A DNA stretch of 10,596 nucleotides from UKL13-2 sp044346745 (GTDB taxonomy: Bacteria > Pseudomonadota > Gammaproteobacteria > Burkholderiales > Usitatibacteraceae), in assembly GCA_044346745.1 (NCBI GenBank), contig JBIIYQ010000098.1, forward strand, positions 1 through 10,596. The letters run 5' to 3'. This document shows positions 6,477 through 10,596 of the stretch, piece by piece. The notes under the pieces are model-generated. The model made no database searches, had not been told where the DNA came from, and was given only the letters and a program-made list of their open reading frames with translations. A program made the position numbers and the translations under genes. Numbering within the stretch: the stretch's first letter is position 1; the number at the start of each line of letters is the position of its first letter.

Positions 6477-7741
6477 GACAAAAACTCCCGCGGGTCTGCA
6501 ATCTCACCTTTGACTGCAGACGCGGCGACGGTATACGGGGAGGCAAGATAAACATCCGCCTTGGCGGAACCCATACGACCTTTGAAGTTACGCGCGGTGG
6601 ATGCAATACCAACCTCGCCATCTGCCAACACACCTGCCCCGTAACCGGCACACGCGCCACAGCCGGTCGGCAACATCTGCGCGCCCGCTTCCAATAGGAT
6701 TGCCAAGGTCCCATCTGCAGCGAGTTTGGCGGTCGTTTGTGTGGACGCAGGTGCAATCAATAATCGTGTGCCCTTCGCCACTTTGCGGCCTTTGAGAATC
6801 TCAGCCGCCATGCGTAGATCGTTTTCTTTCGCGCCGGTACAAGCACCGAGATAGGCTTGGTCGAGTTTGCGTTTATCGGTATCCACCACTGAATGGCTGT
6901 TCGCTGGAGTATGCGGCGCGGCAACTTGTGGCGCGAGGCTTGTGGCATCAAAACGATGCACCGCTTCGTAACTACAGTCGGTATCGCTGGCTAACAGACG
7001 TCGCCAGTCTTCAACCTGCACGCTCTTGGCTGCAAGGTCAGCGACGGTAGTGTCGTCCGGCGCGATGATGCCGGTCTTGGCGCCGAGTTCGGCGGACATG
7101 TTGCTCATGGTCAGTCGCTCATTCATTGACATACCCGCAACCGTCGAGCCGGCATATTCTATGACTTTGTAATCGTTATTCATGCCGAGAGTGGCACAAA
7201 GCTTGAGCAGAATATCCTTTGCGGTGAGGCCGCGACCCAGCGCTCCGTTCCACTCCGCCCGAATCGTCGCCGGCACCCTCACCCAGATTTCACCCGTCGC
7301 CAATACACCCGCCATTTCGGTCGCACCGATGCCGACCATAAAGGCACCGTACGCACCGCCCGATGGTGAATGTGAATCACCGCCCACCGCGAACAGCCCT
7401 GGTTTCATATGCCCGCGCTCAGGCAGGATGACGTGGCAAATACCCTCGCCATCGTAGAAGTTGTTTATTTGATGCAACACAGCGAACTTGCGTGTGAGCG
7501 ACAAAATGCCTGCTGAATCCACGTCGATGGCCGGTGTGTAGTGGTCCGACACGAGCACAACCTTTGATGGATCCCAAATGCCGACGCCGAGCTCTTTGAG
7601 TTTGGACTCCACCCGACGCGGGCCACCGGAGTCGTGCATCATTGCCATATCTACCTTGCAGGTGACGATTTCGCCGACTGCGACCGAGGCCCGACCCGCC
7701 GCGCGGGCAATAATCTTCTGGCTAATCGTTTGTGGCGTCAT
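6473..7741 (-). CDS. LeuC-like aconitase-family hydro-lyase, large subunit
   Basis: A 422-residue [4Fe-4S] hydro-lyase large subunit (isopropylmalate dehydratase/homoaconitase/dimethylmaleate hydratase family), predicted cytoplasmic. Seen: SDHYTPA (65-71), GGDSHSPSGGAYGAFMVGIGATE (120-142), and the three cluster cysteines Cys301 (LGACTGAKENDLR), Cys361 and Cys364 (TGCGACAGYGAG). NFKGRMGS (385-392) and LASPYTVAASAVKG follow. All ligands are present, so the enzyme should be active. CGAC instead of the common CGPC, and the 422-residue length, place it away from the roughly 470-residue LeuC of classic leucine operons. The frame is open to a GTG at 7807, but that start lies upstream of the predicted promoter (7773-7801). 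The ATG at 7741 begins in family register (MTPQTISQKIIARAAGR) and is chosen although its ribosome binding site is poor. It is the first gene of the two-gene operon and is divergent from gcdH. Confidence 0.9.
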   Translation of the reverse strand: MTPQTISQKIIARAAGRASVAVGEIVTCKVDMAMMHDSGGPRRVESKLKELGVGIWDPSKVVLVSDHYTPAIDVDSAGILSLTRKFAVLHQINNFYDGEGICHVILPERGHMKPGLFAVGGDSHSPSGGAYGAFMVGIGATEMAGVLATGEIWVRVPATIRAEWNGALGRGLTAKDILLKLCATLGMNNDYKVIEYAGSTVAGMSMNERLTMSNMSAELGAKTGIIAPDDTTVADLAAKSVQVEDWRRLLASDTDCSYEAVHRFDATSLAPQVAAPHTPANSHSVVDTDKRKLDQAYLGACTGAKENDLRMAAEILKGRKVAKGTRLLIAPASTQTTAKLAADGTLAILLEAGAQMLPTGCGACAGYGAGVLADGEVGIASTARNFKGRMGSAKADVYLASPYTVAASAVKGEIADPREFLS

Positions 7742-7760
7742 GTGCCGAGGGTTCGCAGAG

Positions 7761-7772
7761 TTGTCCGGACAA
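7761..7772. promoter_or_regulatory. Perfect 12-base palindrome, candidate operator
   Basis: TTGTCCGGACAA is its own reverse complement. It starts directly downstream of the predicted -10 box of the LeuCD-like operon, covering the expected transcription start 20-31 bases before the ATG. That is a classic repressor position. The binding protein is unknown; GntR/FCD-type operators look roughly similar but usually have closer half-sites. Confidence 0.5.
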
Positions 7773-7801
7773 ATTATCGCGTATTTGGTACACTTGCACA
7801 A
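7773..7801 (-). promoter_or_regulatory. Sigma-70-like promoter of the LeuCD-like operon
   Basis: On the minus strand, TTGTGC (7801-7796) and GATAAT (7778-7773) are separated by exactly 17 bases. GATAAT matches the -10 consensus at 5 of 6 positions and TTGTGC the -35 at 3 of 6. The predicted start of transcription falls about 25 bases ahead of ATG 7741, which also decides the gene start. Confidence 0.55.
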
Positions 7802-7813
7802 TCTCACAATAAT
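7785..7813 (+). promoter_or_regulatory. Sigma-70-like promoter of the gcdH operon
   Basis: TTGGTA (7785-7790) and AATAAT (7808-7813) are separated by 17 bases. The -10 matches at 5 of 6 positions and the -35 at 4 of 6. It overlaps the opposing promoter, so polymerase binding on the two strands should compete. Transcription would begin near 7820, leaving a leader of about 130 bases before gcdH. Confidence 0.5.
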
Positions 7814-7819
7814 GGCTTA

Positions 7820-7952
7820 GAAAGAGTCGCGAGCGGCTAAAGTGCTAGGCGCCCGGAGCACAGGAACCGGAATGGATGTGGTACCCATGAGGATTCCGAG
7901 CACCGCGCAACACCGCAATTCAGCTGCGCAGCAGCTTTCCTTAGGAGCGAAC
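7820..7952 (+). promoter_or_regulatory. Predicted gcdH leader with hairpins and RBS
   Basis: Three possible stems lie in the untranslated leader: GTGCT (7842-7846) with AGCAC (7857-7861); CGGAAT (7868-7873) with ATTCCG (7893-7898), enclosing a weak ATG/CAT inner pairing; and AGCTG (7922-7926) with CAGCT (7932-7936). The last stem ends 6 bases before the ribosome binding site AGGAG (7943-7947), which is 5 bases from the gcdH ATG. I recognise no known riboswitch core. An in-frame ATG at 7872 with AGGA 6 bases upstream is an alternative start. Confidence 0.35.
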
Positions 7953-9146
7953 ATGAAACCAAACGACATCAAGGCCACCTTCAAATGGGACGACGCGCTT
8001 CTCCTCGATGACCAACTGTCTGATGAAGAACGGATGGTACGCGACCAAGCGCAGGCTTACTGTCAAGAAAAACTCATGCCGCGTGTGTTGCATGCGAATC
8101 GCGATGAAGTATTTCACCGCGAAATCATGAATGAAATGGGAGCGCTTGGTTTGCTCGGCCCGACCATTGAAGGTTATGGCTGCGCGGGTGTGAATTACGT
8201 TAGCTACGGCTTGGTCGCGCGCGAAGTCGAACGTGTTGACTCGGGCTATCGTTCGGCCATGAGCGTGCAGTCTTCTCTCGTGATGCACCCGATTTACGCC
8301 TACGGCAACGAAGCGCAGCGCGAAAAATGGTTGCCAAAACTCGCCACCGGTGAGTTGGTCGGCTGTTTTGGGCTGACTGAACCGGGCGCCGGCTCCGACC
8401 CATCATCGATGATCACGCGCGCAACTAAAGTCGACGGCGGCTACATCGTTCATGGGGCAAAAATGTGGATTACCAATTCACCGATTGCGGACGTGTTTAT
8501 CGTTTGGGCAAAAGACTCTTCCGAAGGTGACACCGTTCGGGGCTTCGTGCTTGAAAAAGGTATGACAGGATTGAGCGCGCCGAAAATTGAAGGCAAGTTC
8601 TCGCTTCGCGCATCAATCACTGGTGAAATCGTCATGGATCAAGTGTTTGTTCCGGATGAAAACTTACTGCCTAACGTGAAGGGACTCAAAGGCCCGTTTG
8701 GATGCTTGAACAAAGCCCGTTATGGCATTAGCTGGGGCGCGATGGGGGCGGCGGAGTTCTGCTGGATGCAATCTCGTCAATACACCCTCGACCGGATGAT
8801 GTTTGGCAAGCCACTCGCCGCCACGCAGTTGATCCAAAAAAAGCTCGCCGATATGCAAACCGAAATTACGCTCGGTTTACAGGGTGCACTGCGCTTAGGC
8901 CGTTTGATGGATGAAGGCCGCGCCACACCTGAAATGATTTCGCTGATGAAGCGCAACAATTGCGGCAAGGCGCTCGATATTGCACGTATGGCACGTGACA
9001 TGCACGGTGGTAACGGCATCGCGGACGAATACCACGTCATTAGACATGCGATGAACTTGGAAGCGGTGAATACTTATGAAGGCACCCACGATGTGCACGC
9101 GTTGATTTTGGGCCGCGCCCAGACCGGCCTCAATGCATTTTTCTAA
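7953..9146 (+). CDS. gcdH: Glutaryl-CoA dehydrogenase
   Basis: A 397-residue FAD-dependent acyl-CoA dehydrogenase that oxidises and decarboxylates glutaryl-CoA to crotonyl-CoA and CO2, passing electrons to ETF. It is the shared lower step of lysine, tryptophan and glutarate catabolism. Residues match the glutaryl-CoA-specific branch rather than straight-chain dehydrogenases: REVERVDSGYRSAMSVQSS (90-108) carries Glu93, Arg100 and Ser104, which align with the carboxylate-binding Glu87, Arg94 and Ser98 of the human enzyme. FGLTEPGAGSDPSSM (139-153) and MWITNSP (171-177) line the flavin site. NTYEGTHDVHALILGRA (373-389) holds Tyr375 and the catalytic base Glu376. The ATG at 7953 has AGGAG 5 bases upstream and gives the usual length. 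The open frame extends upstream to GTG 7842, and an in-frame ATG at 7872 would add 27 residues with no family counterpart. First gene of the operon; no CoA-transferase gene, a common partner, is present. Confidence 0.95.
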   Translation: MKPNDIKATFKWDDALLLDDQLSDEERMVRDQAQAYCQEKLMPRVLHANRDEVFHREIMNEMGALGLLGPTIEGYGCAGVNYVSYGLVAREVERVDSGYRSAMSVQSSLVMHPIYAYGNEAQREKWLPKLATGELVGCFGLTEPGAGSDPSSMITRATKVDGGYIVHGAKMWITNSPIADVFIVWAKDSSEGDTVRGFVLEKGMTGLSAPKIEGKFSLRASITGEIVMDQVFVPDENLLPNVKGLKGPFGCLNKARYGISWGAMGAAEFCWMQSRQYTLDRMMFGKPLAATQLIQKKLADMQTEITLGLQGALRLGRLMDEGRATPEMISLMKRNNCGKALDIARMARDMHGGNGIADEYHVIRHAMNLEAVNTYEGTHDVHALILGRAQTGLNAFF

Positions 9147-9177
9147 GGCGCATTCTTCTAATCGCATTTTTCTAATC
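9135..9177 (+). repeat. Three tandem 14-15 base copies spanning the gcdH stop
   Basis: Copies are GCATTTTTCTAAGGC (9135-9149), GCATTCTTCTAATC (9150-9163) and GCATTTTTCTAATC (9164-9177). The first encodes the last codons and stop of gcdH (Ala-Phe-Phe-stop). Each copy carries a TAA; the second TAA is in frame with the first. The array fills most of the gap before the next gene. Confidence 0.75.
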
Positions 9178-9187
9178 GGTGCCTTTC

Positions 9188-9850
9188 ATGGAACTGTCTG
9201 ACAAAACGGCTCGCCAGATTTGGGCGGACATCAAGGCCAACCCCAACCGCGCGAAATTCGGCTTCGGCAAAAAAGCCGCGCTCATCAACATCGACCCACA
9301 AAAGGCGTATACCAAGGTCGATGAATTCAAGACTGCGTACGAGACCGATCCGCGTCAGATTGAATACATCAACGAACTTTCGAAGCGCTTCCGTAAACTC
9401 AACTGGCCGGTCGTGTTCACGTACGTTGCATACATGGAATCAGGCGAAGACGCTGGTGTTTGGGGAACCCGCACCAACACACCGGATTCACTGCAGAACA
9501 TAAAACACGGTTCACGACGCGCGGAGTTCGACGATCGTATCGACATCGATCGTCAGCGTGACGTGATTTACTGTAAAAAAATGCCTTCGGTATTCTTCGA
9601 GACACAACTCCAATCGTTATTGGTGTGGCATCAGGTTGATACCCTCATCGTCACGGGTGGATCGACCTCCGGTTGTGTGCGCGCAACGGTGGTGGATAGC
9701 CTCGCGCACGGCTACCGGACCATCGTGCCCGAGGAGTGTGTTGCGGATAAACACGAGAGTTATCACTTCGCCAATCTCACCGACATGATGCTGAAATACG
9801 CTGACGTGATGAACGTGCAGGACGTCATCCACTGGCTAGACAACCAATAG
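9188..9850 (+). CDS. Isochorismatase-family amidohydrolase, N-carbamoylsarcosine-hydrolase type
   Basis: A 220-residue cysteine hydrolase with the isochorismatase/nicotinamidase fold, predicted cytoplasmic. Such enzymes cleave small linear amides or ureido groups (N-carbamoylsarcosine, nicotinamide, maleamate, ureidoacrylate). The Asp-Lys-Cys catalytic triad is visible: Asp36 in ALINIDPQKAYT, Lys130 (or the adjacent 131) in YCKKMPSVFFETQL, and Cys163 in VTGGSTSGCVRATVVDSLAHGY. The C-terminal PEECVADKHESYHFANLTDMM and KYADV resemble N-carbamoylsarcosine amidohydrolases more than isochorismatases, but the exact substrate cannot be read from sequence. The frame is open from GTG 9179, which has no ribosome binding site; ATG 9188 with a weak upstream GGTG is preferred and would shift numbering by three. 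It lies 41 bases after gcdH and 11 before the PuuE-like gene, so one operon is likely. An amide-cleaving step linked to glutaryl-CoA formation is inferred. Confidence 0.88.
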   Translation: MELSDKTARQIWADIKANPNRAKFGFGKKAALINIDPQKAYTKVDEFKTAYETDPRQIEYINELSKRFRKLNWPVVFTYVAYMESGEDAGVWGTRTNTPDSLQNIKHGSRRAEFDDRIDIDRQRDVIYCKKMPSVFFETQLQSLLVWHQVDTLIVTGGSTSGCVRATVVDSLAHGYRTIVPEECVADKHESYHFANLTDMMLKYADVMNVQDVIHWLDNQ

Positions 9851-9861
9851 TAGGACGGCGC

Positions 9862-10596
9862 GTGAAAGACGATCCAGGCTACTACGATTACTGGCCGTAT
9901 TCCAACCGGCCGAAGATTACGTGGCCGAACGGCGCAAAACTCGCCTTCTGGGTTGCACCCAACATCGAGTTCTACGAACTCAACCCGCCGAAGAATCCAT
10001 CACGTGCGGCGTGGCCACATCCGTTCCCTGCGGTACCGGGCTACAGCATCCGTGACTATGGCAATCGGGTTGGGCACATGCGGCAAATGAAGCTGCTCGA
10101 CAAGTACGGTATTCGTGGCTCGATTTCGCTCTCCACTGCCCTCTGCACGCACCACCCCGAAATCGTCGAAATGTGTCGCGAACGCGACTGGGAGTTTTTC
10201 ACCCACGGCATCTACAACACGCGTTACACCTACGGCATGTCGGAAGCGCAAGAGCGCGCCATGATTTTGGAATCGATGGAGACCATCGAACGTGCTGTCG
10301 GCAAACTGCCGGCAGGATATCTCGCACCGGCACTCTCTCATTCCGAAGTCACGATTGATCTGTTCGCCGAACTCGGTGGCACGTATACGTGTGATCTTTT
10401 CCATGATGATCAACCGACACCGATTCACGTTCGAAGTGGCAAACGTTTTGTTTCCATGCCGTATTCGCTGGAGCTCAATGACACCATCGTTTATGTGGTC
10501 AACAAAATTGAGCCGCGACGTTACGGACAGATGATCAAGGACAGTTTTGATCGGCTGTATGCGGAAGGCGCGACGTCTGGCACAGTCATGTGTATT
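9862..10596 (+). CDS. PuuE-like polysaccharide deacetylase family protein (3' end beyond window)
   Basis: A frame of 245 codons runs from GTG 9862 to the window edge without a stop; AGGA at 9852-9855 lies 6 bases upstream, supporting this start. The N terminus (YYDYWPYSNRPKITWPNGAKLAFWV) and later motifs match the NodB-like family containing PuuE, the metal-independent allantoinase of ureide breakdown: NIEFYE (34-39), KYGIRGSISL (81-90), FFTHGIYNTRYTYGMSE (112-128), YTCDLFHDDQPTPI (175-188) and MPYSLELND (199-207). The metal-binding DD pair of true deacetylases is replaced by NIE, and the second motif keeps only one His (115), so a classic metal-dependent polysaccharide deacetylase is unlikely. 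Hydrolysis of a cyclic amide or ureide is the better guess, from the family and from the amidohydrolase gene 11 bases upstream. Roughly the last 50-60 residues should lie outside the window, judging by family length near 300. No signal peptide is seen. Confidence 0.85.
   Translation, partial: MKDDPGYYDYWPYSNRPKITWPNGAKLAFWVAPNIEFYELNPPKNPSRAAWPHPFPAVPGYSIRDYGNRVGHMRQMKLLDKYGIRGSISLSTALCTHHPEIVEMCRERDWEFFTHGIYNTRYTYGMSEAQERAMILESMETIERAVGKLPAGYLAPALSHSEVTIDLFAELGGTYTCDLFHDDQPTPIHVRSGKRFVSMPYSLELNDTIVYVVNKIEPRRYGQMIKDSFDRLYAEGATSGTVMCI

Noticed and set aside
6325..6756. Open frame of 143 residues on the minus strand
   Set aside because: It is a frame-shifted shadow across the junction of the LeuC- and LeuD-like genes, both of which are strongly supported.
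5991..7741. Leucine biosynthesis leuCD operon
   Set aside because: Shorter than classic leucine-operon subunits, altered GSSRE loop context and CGAC motif, and no leuA/leuB alongside; kept as LeuCD-like only.
7742..7807. N-terminal extension of the LeuC-like protein from GTG 7807
   Set aside because: The added 22 residues (rich in Cys, no family match) would be encoded upstream of and across the predicted promoter at 7773-7801; ATG 7741 starts in family register.
7842..7952. GcdH starting at GTG 7842
   Set aside because: No ribosome binding site, and the added residues have no counterpart in GcdH enzymes; ATG 7953 has AGGAG at 5 bases and gives the usual length.
7820..7952. Known riboswitch in the gcdH leader
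   Set aside because: I compared it by eye with glycine, SAM, cobalamin and similar cores and saw no matching conserved blocks; only simple stems remain.
9135..9177. CRISPR-like array
   Set aside because: The units are 14-15 bases, directly abutting with no spacers, and start within a coding sequence; this is simple tandem duplication.

Overview
The window looks like bacterial chromosome, most likely from a proteobacterium. This rests on the glutaryl-CoA dehydrogenase sequence, the Tat-exported DUF1501 protein paired with a DUF1800 protein, an IS30-type transposase tail, good AGGAG ribosome binding sites and sigma-70-like promoters. GC content looks to be in the mid-50s percent by eye. I cannot name the genus, and no phage, plasmid or CRISPR signature is present.

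Layout, left to right. The first 112 bases are the 3' end of an IS30-family transposase. It is followed on the + strand by a PLP-dependent cysteine-desulfurase-like protein of the VC1184 type (228-1457) that lacks the catalytic cysteine. Converging on it from the - strand is a tightly coupled two-gene unit (5809-1470). Its first gene encodes an exported FG-GAP/VCBS plus DUF1800 protein of 937 residues, and its second a Tat-exported DUF1501 protein of 505 residues. The stop codon of the first gene overlaps the ribosome binding site of the second. Next comes a 181-base gene-free stretch with two small hairpins, then a second - strand pair (7741-5991) encoding the large and small subunits of a LeuCD-like aconitase-family hydro-lyase, with a 4-base GTGA overlap between the genes.

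Divergent from that pair is a + strand operon. It holds glutaryl-CoA dehydrogenase (gcdH, 7953-9146), an isochorismatase-superfamily amidohydrolase of the N-carbamoylsarcosine-hydrolase type (9188-9850), and a PuuE-like polysaccharide-deacetylase-family protein that runs off the right edge (9862-10596). The two divergent units share a compact region (7761-7813) with overlapping sigma-70-like promoters on the two strands and a perfect 12-base palindrome, TTGTCCGGACAA, at the expected transcription start of the LeuCD-like operon.

How the genes may work together (inference): the PuuE-like protein belongs to a family whose characterised member opens a cyclic ureide ring. The second protein belongs to a family that hydrolyses linear amide or carbamoyl groups. 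GcdH takes the five-carbon dicarboxylyl-CoA to crotonyl-CoA. The operon is therefore a candidate catabolic route from a cyclic imide or related N-heterocycle through a half-amide to glutarate. The LeuCD-like hydro-lyase, sharing the control region, may feed the same or a linked pathway. The CoA-activating enzyme and the regulator are not in the window. The DUF1800/DUF1501 pair and the PLP protein show no obvious link to this catabolic block.
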